From assembly GCA_904419005.1 (NCBI GenBank), contig CAJFQI010000106.1:1-35902 (forward strand): a stretch of DNA of 35,902 bases, read 5' to 3'. Position 1 is the stretch's first letter. Each line of letters begins with the position of its first letter. Source of the stretch: Candidatus Avimonas faecium (lineage in GTDB: Bacteria > Bacillota > Clostridia > Oscillospirales > Acutalibacteraceae). This document shows positions 23,336 through 32,290 of the stretch, piece after piece. The notes under the pieces are model-generated. The model saw nothing but the letters and a program-made list of their open reading frames with translations, ran no database searches and was not told where the DNA came from. Made by a program: the position numbers and the translations under genes.

Positions 23336-24822
23336 AAATCCTCACTCCTTGCGTTCACCTCCAGCCGGAAAAGGCTGGCGGGCAAACGCTGCGCGTTATA
23401 TAAGCCGATATCCGCGTCAATGCGGTATTCGTATTCCACGTAAAGGGCCCTTTTGCCCGGGGCACAGGATAAATGGATGCAGTCCCCCTCTATAAGGCAG
23501 CCGGCTTCCTCTGCTGTCCCGTCGTCGTAACGGATGCAAAACGCCGGGCGGCCTTCTGGGGCATACAAGCCCTCGCTATGGGTGAACCGCACCGTCAGCA
23601 CCTGGCCGTACTGCCGCGCTTCTGCCGCTACCGGCCCGCTGTACTCGCAGCCGTGCCCGTAGGCTTTGTTCCGGACAGCCAGCGCCAGGCGCTGCCCCAC
23701 CGGGCCCTTGGCCGCCGGATGGATGTCGTCCCCGCCGCAGTCCCCGATGGTGACCATCCCATAGCGGGGATGACGGAGGGAAAAGCGGCGCTGCTGGTCG
23801 CACACCGCTTCCCAGTCCCGGACCTCCGGGCAGTTCCAGGGGGCCAGCTGCACCATCGCAAAGGCCAGGCCGGGATTCCCCTGGTCCCGCCGGAAGGTTT
23901 CCACCAGCGTCTCCAGCGTGGTCAGATACACCGCCGCATAGCCGTCCATTGCCTCGCTTTCCCCCTGATACCAGATCACGCCCTTGGCGGTATAGCGGGA
24001 CACCTTGCTCAGCATAGCGTTGTACAGGCAGGAGGGGCGCTTATACGAATACCGGTTGTTCCACTCGTAATACACGCAGGGGAGCTCCTCCGCCGTCCCC
24101 GACACATTGGCCAGGGAATCCCTCCCCTCCAGCCAGCCCTTCATATACGCCTGGTATTCGGCCAGCAGCTCCTCTTCCGGACGGCCGTCCGGCGGGAAGT
24201 CCGCAAACCGGGCGATGGCCGGGTTTTCCTCTATCGCCCGGCGGGGCAGCCAGCTGAACATATTGGAGCCGCCCACATTGCAGCTGATAACCCCCACCGG
24301 GACCTTCAAATCCTCGTGGAGCTTGCGTGCAAAATGGTACCCCACCGCCGAAAAATGGGGTGCCGAATCCGGCCCGCAGCGCAGCCAGCCGCTGTCCGCC
24401 GCATAGGCCCAGCCATAGCCCTCCCCGTACTCTGCCGGGCAGCAGAGGGAATTCCTGCCCACCGTGTAAAAGCGGATCTCTTCGCAGGCAGGGATATCGG
24501 GATCCTGCTCGTATTCCGCCGTCCCGGACAGATCCATGGCCATGTTGGACTGCCCGCCGGCAATCCATACCTCGCCGCAGGCGATGTCCCGAATGGTCAA
24601 TTCTTCTCCTCCCCCGGCGATCCGCAGGGTCAGCCCCGTGCCCGCCCGGTGAGGGGGCAGCAGGAAGGCAAACCGCCCTTTGGAAACGGCCGGCGCCGCA
24701 TGGACGCCGTCAAAATCCACCTGAAGCCGGAGCGCTTCCTCCGCTTGCCCGTAGATCCGGATCGGCTGATTCCTCTGTACCACCATGCCGTCGCCGAAAA
24801 CCGGCGCCAGACAAAATTTCAT
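23332..24822 (-). CDS. Sialate O-acetylesterase-like SGNH carbohydrate esterase
   Basis: A 496-residue esterase of the sialate O-acetylesterase family. An N-terminal beta domain (about 1-80) is followed by the SGNH domain with block I GGQSNMAMDL (nucleophile Ser92), GGSNMFSWLP (Asn187 region), WYQGESEA, and the catalytic pair DDIHP (Asp366, His368). A C-terminal beta domain ends the protein. It has no signal peptide, so it would remove acetyl or similar acyl groups from imported oligosaccharides. The start is ATG 24822 with AGGGGG; the frame is open further upstream, but that part runs through a terminator. It is translationally coupled to the UroD-like gene. Confidence 0.92.
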   Translation of the reverse strand: MKFCLAPVFGDGMVVQRNQPIRIYGQAEEALRLQVDFDGVHAAPAVSKGRFAFLLPPHRAGTGLTLRIAGGGEELTIRDIACGEVWIAGGQSNMAMDLSGTAEYEQDPDIPACEEIRFYTVGRNSLCCPAEYGEGYGWAYAADSGWLRCGPDSAPHFSAVGYHFARKLHEDLKVPVGVISCNVGGSNMFSWLPRRAIEENPAIARFADFPPDGRPEEELLAEYQAYMKGWLEGRDSLANVSGTAEELPCVYYEWNNRYSYKRPSCLYNAMLSKVSRYTAKGVIWYQGESEAMDGYAAVYLTTLETLVETFRRDQGNPGLAFAMVQLAPWNCPEVRDWEAVCDQQRRFSLRHPRYGMVTIGDCGGDDIHPAAKGPVGQRLALAVRNKAYGHGCEYSGPVAAEARQYGQVLTVRFTHSEGLYAPEGRPAFCIRYDDGTAEEAGCLIEGDCIHLSCAPGKRALYVEYEYRIDADIGLYNAQRLPASLFRLEVNARSEDF

Positions 24823-24837
24823 CGCTATTCCCCCTAA

Positions 24838-24877
24838 AAAAGCCCGCCATATTTCTTGCTGCATATGGCGGGCTTTT
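24838..24877 (-). terminator. Terminator between transport genes and enzyme genes
   Basis: A perfect 15-bp stem (24838-24852 with 24863-24877, core GCCCGCC) and a 10-nt loop. On the minus strand it ends in a run of T immediately before the RBS of the esterase. It ends or attenuates the transporter transcript, so the enzyme genes depend on read-through or an unseen promoter. Confidence 0.88.
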
Positions 24878-24883
24878 ATGCGT

Positions 24884-25813
24884 TTAGTTCGCCAGGCCGG
24901 AAAACTCAATGCCTTTCACAAAGTTTTTCTGGATAAAGGCGAAAACGATCAGGATGGGCAGGGTGACCAGGGCGGCAGCGGCCAGCTGCACCGGGCTGAC
25001 GGTTTCGCCGGTGGCCGACTGGGCCCAATACAGGTAGCTGGGCAGAGCGTCAAGCTTTTGGGCCAGCATCCAGTTGGCGGAGCTCAGGAAGGAGCGGGGC
25101 TCCAGGTAATCGTTCCAATGCCAAATGATGGACAGGGTGGCTACCACCAGGATCGAGGTCTTTCCGATCGGCAGCATAATCCGGTAAAACACCCCGAGCT
25201 GCGAACACCCCTCCAGCTTGGCCGATTCCTCATAGGAGCGGGGCAGGCCTCGGAAAAACTGGCGGAATATGTAGATATACAGCCCTCCCCGCAGGCCAAA
25301 GCCCAAAAACGACGGCACAATGATGGTCGCCATAGAGCCCATCCAGCCCCATTTCAAAAACTGGATATTCATCGGCATGATCAGCAGCACTTCCGGGATA
25401 ATGATGCTCAGCAGGACGATGCCGAACATGAGGCGGTGGCCCGGGAATTTAAAGCGGGACAAGCCGTAGCCCGCCAAGGAACACGAAAAGACATGCCCGA
25501 CAGTAGACAGGCCCACAATCAGGATATTGTTAAGGAGCGTTTTCCAATAGTCGAGCCCCTTTATGGCCTGGGCATAATTATAAAAGTTGAGCCCGGTCAG
25601 CACCCAGGTGCGGTTGACATCCTGCAGGTCCTCTTCAAACTGCAGGGATTTGATGAACATATTCAGATAAGGGTACAAGAAGATGAACACAAACTCAATC
25701 AACAGGGCATAAACGATAACCGAAATCACGATATGCCCGATCTTTTTCCGCAGCTTGGTTGCCTGGGCGTCGGAAGCCCATTTCATCCGTTGCTTTGTTT
25801 TTATTCTGTTCAT
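24884..25813 (-). CDS. Carbohydrate ABC transporter permease (MalG-like, CUT1)
   Basis: A 309-residue inner-membrane permease with six helices. The EAA loop EESAKLEGCSQLGVFYRIMLPI is the site that docks the ATPase. Its C-terminal sequence FAFIQKNFVKGIEFSGLAN is typical of MalG-type CUT1 subunits. ATG 25813 has GGGAGG upstream. It follows its MalF-like partner by 15 bp. No ATPase is encoded nearby, so a shared MsmX/MsmK-type ATPase elsewhere is expected, and no second binding protein is visible for this permease pair. Confidence 0.93.
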   Translation of the reverse strand: MNRIKTKQRMKWASDAQATKLRKKIGHIVISVIVYALLIEFVFIFLYPYLNMFIKSLQFEEDLQDVNRTWVLTGLNFYNYAQAIKGLDYWKTLLNNILIVGLSTVGHVFSCSLAGYGLSRFKFPGHRLMFGIVLLSIIIPEVLLIMPMNIQFLKWGWMGSMATIIVPSFLGFGLRGGLYIYIFRQFFRGLPRSYEESAKLEGCSQLGVFYRIMLPIGKTSILVVATLSIIWHWNDYLEPRSFLSSANWMLAQKLDALPSYLYWAQSATGETVSPVQLAAAALVTLPILIVFAFIQKNFVKGIEFSGLAN

Positions 25814-25828
25814 TCTGCCGCCTCCCTG

Positions 25829-26731
25829 TCAGCCCATGTAGAATGTGCGGCGCTTCATGAAAATCATGATCAGCGCAATGATGATCCCCATAATGGCGAA
25901 ATACAGCCACGCCAGCGCGCTGGCATAGGAAAACTGCAGTTCGGTGTTGAAAAGCTCGGATATATAGGTGACCACCTCGTTGTTGGCGTTGGAAAAATAA
26001 TCAATGATGGTATAAATGAGGTTCAGGGCGATATTGGGCGTGGTGAGAGGCAGGGTGATTTTCCAGAACTTTTCCCATTCGGTGGCGCCGTCGCAGTACG
26101 CCGCCTCGTACAGCTGTTCCGGGATGGTCTGCAGGGCGCCGGTAAAAATAATGATCTGAATCCCCGACAGCCACATCACCGAGGAAACCCGGTTGACAAC
26201 CGCTGCCATGGGCTCCCCCAGGGGCCCCAGCACTGCCGTCAGCTGCTGGTCAAACACCATGTCCTTAAAGGTCGTGGCAGTTTCGGTTACGGCGGCCCCG
26301 ATCCCGCCGCCGCTGCCGCCGGCATAGGCGTTGTTCCCCTGCAGCGCGGTCATGACCGCGCCGGTACCGATGATGACCGGCAGCAGGAAGGCCAGGCGGA
26401 AGAAAGCCCGTCCGGGCATTTTCCGGTTCAGCAGAATAGCGACAAAAAGAGAGAACACGACCACCAGCACGGCATCTGGCAGCGACTCAATCAGCGTATC
26501 GGTCAGCCGGCTGACAAACCCCGTATCCGACGTCAGGACTGTACGGAAATTATCCAGCCCGGCAAAGGTGATTTCAAAGGTGCGCTTGTCTATGACGTTT
26601 CCAAAGGCGAGCTGCAAGGAATACACCAGCGGATATAAGAAGAACAGCAAAAATCCCGCCAGCCACGGCAACATAAACAGATATCCCGCCAGATTCTCTC
26701 GGCGCCTCATATTCAGAAATTTCTTTTTCAT
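25829..26731 (-). CDS. Carbohydrate ABC transporter permease (MalF-like, CUT1)
   Basis: A 300-residue permease starting MKKKFLNMRRRENLAGYLFML, with the EAA loop EAAYCDGATEWEKFWKITLPL. A glycine-rich insert (GNNAYAGGSGGGIGAAVTETATTFKD) sits in a periplasmic loop. I chose ATG 26731 because GAGGGGGAAGAG precedes it and family homology starts here. The first 158 bp overlap, in another frame, the 3' end of the DUF5696 gene, an unusually long same-strand overlap. It pairs with the MalG-like gene downstream. Confidence 0.92.
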   Translation of the reverse strand: MKKKFLNMRRRENLAGYLFMLPWLAGFLLFFLYPLVYSLQLAFGNVIDKRTFEITFAGLDNFRTVLTSDTGFVSRLTDTLIESLPDAVLVVVFSLFVAILLNRKMPGRAFFRLAFLLPVIIGTGAVMTALQGNNAYAGGSGGGIGAAVTETATTFKDMVFDQQLTAVLGPLGEPMAAVVNRVSSVMWLSGIQIIIFTGALQTIPEQLYEAAYCDGATEWEKFWKITLPLTTPNIALNLIYTIIDYFSNANNEVVTYISELFNTELQFSYASALAWLYFAIMGIIIALIMIFMKRRTFYMG

Positions 26732-29282
26732 ACTCTTCCCCCTCTTCGCCACCAACGACAATGTAATCCAACGCCTTTACCGTGTGCCCATCCACCACAG
26801 CATCTTCCGAGCCGTAATTCAAATAGATGACCACGCCGTTTTCATAGGTTACCTTCACTTGGCTTCCCAGCACTTCATGGTCAACCATGGCCTGGCCGGC
26901 AATACAGCTTAGGTTCCGATGGTATTCCTCGCATACGTCCAGCAGCTCCTGCCTGACATCCTCGTATACAGACGTAAACGTCGTGGCGTTTTCCACCGTG
27001 TCATAGGTCACGGAATAGCTGGGGACGTAGCCGTATTCAATGGCCCGCAGCTTTTCGGCCTGCGGATCGTAATAGGCGTTGATGTGTTTGCCGGAATAGG
27101 GAATGCTGCCATGCACCACCATTTGGTAAAAGGGAACGTCCTCGTCGCTGTAGGAATATCCGGTGGAGGTGGAGGGGATTTCCTGCAGCCAGTCGGCCAG
27201 GCCCAGCGTATAGCCGTTCCCTCCTACAATAGAAACTGCCTTCAGCGTTTCTTTCGTATCCTGCATGGCCTCCTGCCATTTTGCGACCGTTCCCTGCCGT
27301 GTGGTCAGCCGTTTGGGGTTGTAATCGTAATAGAGGAAGCTTCCGGCCCCGTCCAAGGTCACGCCGTCCACGCCGTAGGGCTGGAGATCGTCCAAGATCC
27401 GGCTGTATTTTTCGGCCATGACCGACGGAGAAAGGATCATGTTGTTGGTGTTGGTCCCCTGGAAAATCAACAGGCTGGTTGATACCGCCAGATCCCCCTC
27501 CTTAAATCCGGATATGCCGGTGGAGACCAAATACGGGTTATACTCTAAAAACAGCGCCGCGTTGCAGAGCTCCGCCATGTCCGCCAGCTGCTGAAGGCCC
27601 TTGCTGCCCCCGTAAGCACCAAGGGGCTCGGCGCCTAAGGACTCTTCCGAGCACCAGCCGGTCAGGTTCATCATCAGCTTCATATCGCTGTTGCGGGCAA
27701 TATCGTTCAGGATTTCCGCCGCCTGGTAATAGCTGGTGGATTGCTGGTAATTGTCAAAGATCAGCTGTTTATTGTTGTAGCCGCAAAAGATATTCAGCGC
27801 CAAGGGCATCCGTCCGTCCGCAAGCATGGCGCTTTTCTGCAGGGTCCCGTTTTCAAGATACAGCTTCCGCACCGCATTGGCCATGCCGCTGTAATCCGCC
27901 TGTTCCCCGTCCAAGAAGGTATAGACCAGCTCCGGGCTGATATCCCGGCGGTCGGTCTCGTACTGGTAATTTCCCTCGGAGCCGGTAAAGCTGCCCATGG
28001 AAGAGCCGCCGGTCACCCTGCGGCGATAGCGGAACCCCAGAAAAGTCCGATTGACGTTCAGGATATACCCGCTGGGCTGGAAGACCGCAAAGCATTCTTC
28101 GTCTCCGGAGGTAGCCGCGGCCACGAAGGCCGAGCCATTTTTCCGCACCCCAATCACCGGCAGCATGGTGCCGGTAACCCCCCGCTCCTCCAAGAGGGAG
28201 GTGTAGTCCAGGTTGGGGGTATCCTCCGCATAGATATCGGACCGGTAGGCGCCGGAATAGGACGGATGGTTCTCTTTGAAATAGGCAATGGCGCCGGAGC
28301 CGTCGGGGTACAGCATATAGCCTTCGCTCTTGTCCCCGCTGCTGCCGAAATAAGGGAGCACCCGCACCTCAACCAGGCTGGTCACGCTGATGCTTTTCAA
28401 GGTGGCGGTAGACATCTCCGCCAGCTCCAGGGTATCGGTCAAGGTATTGAAAACGGCGTTATACCGCTGCTTTACGCTGTCGGACAGCTCGGCAGACATC
28501 CGAATCTCGTTGATGATCCCGAGGCTGCCGGTCTCGCCGGAAAGGGCGACGGAACGCATCCTCTGGATAAAGGCCGCCAGCTGGTCCGCGGCGCTGTCAA
28601 TCCGCACGGCGCTGTTGATCTGATTCAGCGTGTTTTCAAAATTGTCGATTTCCTCTATCAGGTCCCCCACGTTTTCCTTATATTTTGACGGCAGCTCTGC
28701 ATCCGCCCGGACATCGCCGGCGATCGCCCGGATCTGTTCCGCAAACCCCGTCAGGTTTTCCTTTTGCGTCTGCAGCTGTTCCTGCGTGCCGATGCCCTCC
28801 TGAATCTCTTCGTTGGGGATCCGCACTGTCAGGCGGTCGCCGCTGAGAGAAAACTCCACGGTAAACTGCAGGTTCAATTGGCTCAGATAGATGGCAAAGG
28901 CCACGCCGTCGGCGATAGGTTCCGCCGTAATCTGCGGCTGAAGGCTGTTCAGGCTGCTGACGGTGGTCCGATTGGAAGCGATATTGGCCTGCGAATATTC
29001 CAAAATCAGCAGCGACTGCATTTCGTTTCTGACCTCATCCGTCATGTCCCCTTCGGGGAACTCGCTGTCCGGAAGGTAGGAATACCATATTGCGCCGCTG
29101 TCCCGGTCCTCCACGGCAATCGAGCCGTTCTGCGTATTGTAGTACAGCGACAGCCGCTCGCTCTGCGCCGCCAAGGAAAAGCCTTCCGGGGCGTCTGTCT
29201 GCGCCTTGACCGAAACCTCTAGGGACACGGACACAAACAGCATCGCTACGCAGAGCAGGAAGGAAACCACTTTTCTTTTCAT
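26574..29282 (-). CDS. DUF5696 secreted/membrane-anchored protein, possible glycosidase-like barrel
   Basis: A 902-residue protein with a signal peptide (MKRKVVSFLLCVAMLFVSVS, cleavage after KAQ or nearby). A beta-sandwich is near 40-160, a helical insert follows (about 165-260), then a probable TIM-barrel region (about 480-780) with acidic strand ends such as GVDGVTLDGAGSFLYYDYNP and LFLEYNPYLV. The order fits DUF5696 proteins that accompany sugar ABC transporters. The C terminus (EEGEEYEKEISEYEA, a hydrophobic helix of about 24 residues, then RLWKRHRQ) would anchor it in the membrane, but this tail is encoded within the overlap with the next gene. The start ATG 29282 has GGAG 7 nt upstream. 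Glycosidase activity is an inference. Confidence 0.85.
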   Translation of the reverse strand: MKRKVVSFLLCVAMLFVSVSLEVSVKAQTDAPEGFSLAAQSERLSLYYNTQNGSIAVEDRDSGAIWYSYLPDSEFPEGDMTDEVRNEMQSLLILEYSQANIASNRTTVSSLNSLQPQITAEPIADGVAFAIYLSQLNLQFTVEFSLSGDRLTVRIPNEEIQEGIGTQEQLQTQKENLTGFAEQIRAIAGDVRADAELPSKYKENVGDLIEEIDNFENTLNQINSAVRIDSAADQLAAFIQRMRSVALSGETGSLGIINEIRMSAELSDSVKQRYNAVFNTLTDTLELAEMSTATLKSISVTSLVEVRVLPYFGSSGDKSEGYMLYPDGSGAIAYFKENHPSYSGAYRSDIYAEDTPNLDYTSLLEERGVTGTMLPVIGVRKNGSAFVAAATSGDEECFAVFQPSGYILNVNRTFLGFRYRRRVTGGSSMGSFTGSEGNYQYETDRRDISPELVYTFLDGEQADYSGMANAVRKLYLENGTLQKSAMLADGRMPLALNIFCGYNNKQLIFDNYQQSTSYYQAAEILNDIARNSDMKLMMNLTGWCSEESLGAEPLGAYGGSKGLQQLADMAELCNAALFLEYNPYLVSTGISGFKEGDLAVSTSLLIFQGTNTNNMILSPSVMAEKYSRILDDLQPYGVDGVTLDGAGSFLYYDYNPKRLTTRQGTVAKWQEAMQDTKETLKAVSIVGGNGYTLGLADWLQEIPSTSTGYSYSDEDVPFYQMVVHGSIPYSGKHINAYYDPQAEKLRAIEYGYVPSYSVTYDTVENATTFTSVYEDVRQELLDVCEEYHRNLSCIAGQAMVDHEVLGSQVKVTYENGVVIYLNYGSEDAVVDGHTVKALDYIVVGGEEGEEYEKEISEYEAPRESGGISVYVAVAGGIFAVLLISAGVFLAARLWKRHRQAHL

Positions 29283-29333
29283 GCTTGTGCTCCATTCTCC
29301 GGCAAAGGCGTCACGGCCTGACCGGGTCGTAAT

Positions 29334-29957
29334 TTATCCCCAAAACAAAATCCTATATTCTGTCAGTACCTCCTTGACAAAGTCCACCACCCGGATGCCC
29401 AGGACATACAGCAGGGACAGGACCACCACAATGAAAACGCTGGCGCAAATCGCCAGGAAGGCCACCAGAAGGGTCTTTTTTAGGGAATAGGAATTCATGC
29501 AGGAAATGCTGATCAGCACTAGGATGGCGGACCATACAAATAAAAGGATGAAGAGGGTGTTGTACACGCCCGCGCTGCTGGCGCTCAAAATCCAGGAAAG
29601 CATGGTCAGGGGGAAGGTCAGCACCGCCAGCGGGAGCAGCGCATACAGAGTAGCGGAAAATACCTCCCGCAGCAGGGTTTCCCCTGACAAAATGGTGGTC
29701 ACCAGATAACAGGACACAATAAAAATAGCGAGGGGGGCCAGGATGGTCAGAAGCTCCTGGGAAAAGCGGGCGTCCTCAGGGAGCACGCCGGCCAAAGGGA
29801 AATGGGTCAGGAGGACATTGAAGATCCGCGCCACGAGCAGCAGCGCCAGAATCACCAACGGCGCGGAATAGGAAAACTTGGTACGGTCTTTTTTGATCCA
29901 GCGGAAGCCTTCGGTGGGCATAAAGAAGATCAAAAGCGCGATTTTCAAGCCCTGCAT
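29334..29957 (-). CDS. YIP1-family-like membrane protein
   Basis: A 207-residue protein beginning MQGLKIALLIFFMPTEGFRWIKKDR, a cytoplasmic segment with the P-x-x-G/x-F pattern of bacterial YIP1-like proteins, followed by five or six membrane helices. The function of this family in bacteria is unknown; it often lies next to DUF5696 and NHL-repeat genes in sugar transport loci. ATG 29957 is 1 nt after the stop of the NHL/TPR gene, and GGAGGTG precedes it, so the two are coupled. It may help assemble or anchor the surface proteins of the cluster. Confidence 0.8.
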   Translation of the reverse strand: MQGLKIALLIFFMPTEGFRWIKKDRTKFSYSAPLVILALLLVARIFNVLLTHFPLAGVLPEDARFSQELLTILAPLAIFIVSCYLVTTILSGETLLREVFSATLYALLPLAVLTFPLTMLSWILSASSAGVYNTLFILLFVWSAILVLISISCMNSYSLKKTLLVAFLAICASVFIVVVLSLLYVLGIRVVDFVKEVLTEYRILFWG

Positions 29958-29958
29958 A

Positions 29959-31389
29959 TTACCGCCCACCTCCGATTTTGATCGCATATTTATGCAGCTT
30001 ATATACCAGCAGGATCACCAGGACAACGGCCGCGACGATCGCCAAAACCACCCAGCCGAAATAATCCCGGATCACTTCAAGCCGCATTTGGTCAAAGGCC
30101 TCCGAATACAGGTCGGCGCTCCGGTTTTTCCGGTATGCCGCCATGGCGTCGCTCCATTGCTCCTGCTTCATATACGCCTTCCCTATCCCGATGTTGGCCA
30201 CAGGATAGACGTCGGCAATTTTCAGCACCTCGGCCCAAGGCTCCAGCGATTCCTCGTACCGCCCGTCGTTATACAGCTTGAGCGCTTCGTGGATCTTCTC
30301 AATGAAGCCGGTGGGCTTGAGCACCTGAACGGTTGAGGTATCCTGGTCAAGCACATAGATCCGGCCCGTGCTGTCCTGCGCCATGGCGACCGGGTTCATA
30401 AAGCGCCCCGCGCAGTCGCCTTTCCCTCCGAAAACCGCCAGCATGATGCCGTCGGCGCTGTATTGCGTGATGTAGCCGGTGGTTTTGTCCAGGATGCTGG
30501 CGTTTCCGTCCTCATCAACACAGACATCCACAAAGCTGCAGGTTTCCTCGCTGTTGTCCCCGCGGGCCTTGACGGAGAAATCATCGGTTTTGGGATAGAT
30601 ATTCACCCCTACGGACGAAAACTTCTTCAGCTGGGCCGAAGAGGCGCTGGCGGTAGTGACATAAAACGTGTTGTCCGAGGCAAAGGTAAAATTGGAATGC
30701 ATGGGACGGTTCTTTTTCCCGAGCTTATCCTTCTGCTCCTCGGTGGCGAACATTTCAATGAATTTATCCACCAGGGTGTCCGCCGCCACCGCGTTGGAGG
30801 CGGTATAGCCCTTGAACTGGTTATAGGCGTCCAAAATGATGAAGCCGTTATCGTCCTGGTAGTTGAGGATATAAATCTGCCCCAAGGAATCAATGCCGAC
30901 CTTATAGGGGCGGAAGGCGATACTGTCGTCATACAGGTCCGAATCCGGCTGCACAAACTGCTCCACAAACCGGCCGTTCTCCCCGATATGCAGCACCCGG
31001 TTGTTGTCGGTATCCGCAATATACAGATCCCCGTCGTCATCCACAAAGATGCCGTTCGGGTTTTTGGTCTGGATTTCCCCCGTGAGCGAGTAGGTCCGGT
31101 CGTAGATGGTCTGGCCGTCCTCCAGGCGGTATTTCAGCACGCGGCTGTTTCCGCTGTCCAGGATATACAGATTGTCATGGCTGTCCACAAAGAGGTCGGC
31201 GGCGGAATTGATGGTGCTGTTGTCCTCCCCAAAAGCCTTCATCATCTGCTCGGTGCTGTAGCACAAGGGAATACTGACACGCCCCTGAGAAGTAGCCACA
31301 AAATTGTAAAACGGGTCGGCGGCCGACGCTGCCAGGGGCAGCGACAGCAGAAGGAGCGTCGCCATCAAAGCGCGTACTTTTTTGAACAT
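29959..31389 (-). CDS. Secreted NHL/TPR-like protein with C-terminal membrane anchor
   Basis: A 476-residue protein with a signal peptide (LMATLLLLSLPLAASAADP). NHL-type propeller repeats span about 60-345, with recurring units such as DLFVDSHDNLYILDSGNSRVLKY, GIFVDDDGDLYIADTDNNRVL and AMAQDSTGRIYVLDQDTSTVQVL. A short helical-repeat segment (about 355-430, ALKLYNDGRYEESLEPWAEVLKI; NIGIGKAYMKQEQWSDAM) and one membrane helix (about 443-465) with a basic tail follow. The propeller would face outside and could bind sugar or partner proteins. ATG 31389 is preferred over GTG 31395 because of AAGGAG spacing. Confidence 0.88.
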   Translation of the reverse strand: MFKKVRALMATLLLLSLPLAASAADPFYNFVATSQGRVSIPLCYSTEQMMKAFGEDNSTINSAADLFVDSHDNLYILDSGNSRVLKYRLEDGQTIYDRTYSLTGEIQTKNPNGIFVDDDGDLYIADTDNNRVLHIGENGRFVEQFVQPDSDLYDDSIAFRPYKVGIDSLGQIYILNYQDDNGFIILDAYNQFKGYTASNAVAADTLVDKFIEMFATEEQKDKLGKKNRPMHSNFTFASDNTFYVTTASASSAQLKKFSSVGVNIYPKTDDFSVKARGDNSEETCSFVDVCVDEDGNASILDKTTGYITQYSADGIMLAVFGGKGDCAGRFMNPVAMAQDSTGRIYVLDQDTSTVQVLKPTGFIEKIHEALKLYNDGRYEESLEPWAEVLKIADVYPVANIGIGKAYMKQEQWSDAMAAYRKNRSADLYSEAFDQMRLEVIRDYFGWVVLAIVAAVVLVILLVYKLHKYAIKIGGGR

Positions 31390-31394
31390 ATCCA

Positions 31395-32279
31395 CTACTC
31401 CTTTATACCGGCGTGGGCCATGGTGTTCATAACCTGCGACTGCATCAGCAGATAGATGATGATCACCGGCAATGTCGTCAGGAGCGCCGCGGCCGAAGCC
31501 GGGCCCAGGCGGGCCAAGCCTAGATTCGCGTCATTGATCGTACTCAGGGCATATGGAAGGGTTTTCAGTGCCTGGTCGGTAATGTAAATGGTGGATCCGC
31601 CGGAATTGTTCCAGTTGGCGATAAAAGCAAACACCACGACCGTAGCCCAGGCCGGCTTGGTCATGGGCATGATGATGCTGGCGAATATGCGCCACTCGCC
31701 GGCCCCGTCGATCCGGGCGCTTTCCAAATAGGATTCCGGCACCTGGGTCATAAACTGCTTGACCAGGAAGAAATAGTTGGGGGCGATCAGCGCCGGCACA
31801 ATCAACGCCCAGTAGGTATTGCGCATCCCCAGGCTGTTCATGGCGATGTAAATCGGGATCTGGGCGGCAGGCGGGGAAAACATCAGCCCCCAGACAACCA
31901 GCTTGAACATCACCTTGGAGCCGGGCATACGGATTTTCTCCACCGCGAAGGCGCCCAGGCAGCTGATAATCACCGCGCCGGCCACCGATACGCCGGTGGT
32001 AAACAGGCTGTTGAACAAATAGCGGGAAAAGGGGACCGAATCGCTGGAAAAGCTGTTGACCAGGCCCAGGAAGTTCTCAAAGGTAGGCCGTTTCACCAAA
32101 AACGTGGGCGGATAGGCCGTCAGCTCATTCAGCGGCTTGAAAGCGGTGGCAATCATGTACACAAAAGGCAGCGCAGTAAAGATTGCCAGGGCAATCATAA
32201 AAAAGTAGGTAAAAAACCAGCCGATGGAAAATTTGGGATGCCGCCGGAGCTTTTCCCCTGCGTGTTTTTTGAAAATCAT
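31395..32279 (-). CDS. Carbohydrate ABC transporter permease (MalG-like, CUT1)
   Basis: A 294-residue permease with six helices and EAA loop YLESARIDGAGEWRIFASIIMPM. The N terminus carries a basic cytoplasmic stretch (KKHAGEKLRRHPKF) before the first helix. GAGGTGACACC precedes ATG 32279. It sits 11 bp after its MalF-like partner and directly before the NHL/TPR gene. It belongs to the first permease pair, which is coupled to the solute-binding protein gene. Confidence 0.95.
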   Translation of the reverse strand: MIFKKHAGEKLRRHPKFSIGWFFTYFFMIALAIFTALPFVYMIATAFKPLNELTAYPPTFLVKRPTFENFLGLVNSFSSDSVPFSRYLFNSLFTTGVSVAGAVIISCLGAFAVEKIRMPGSKVMFKLVVWGLMFSPPAAQIPIYIAMNSLGMRNTYWALIVPALIAPNYFFLVKQFMTQVPESYLESARIDGAGEWRIFASIIMPMTKPAWATVVVFAFIANWNNSGGSTIYITDQALKTLPYALSTINDANLGLARLGPASAAALLTTLPVIIIYLLMQSQVMNTMAHAGIKE

Positions 32280-32290
32280 GGTGTCACCTC

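Noticed and set aside
24785..26638. 617-aa plus-strand ORF
   Set aside because: Antisense to the permease pair and rich in Gln, His, Asp and Gly as expected from reverse-complement shadows; no motif.
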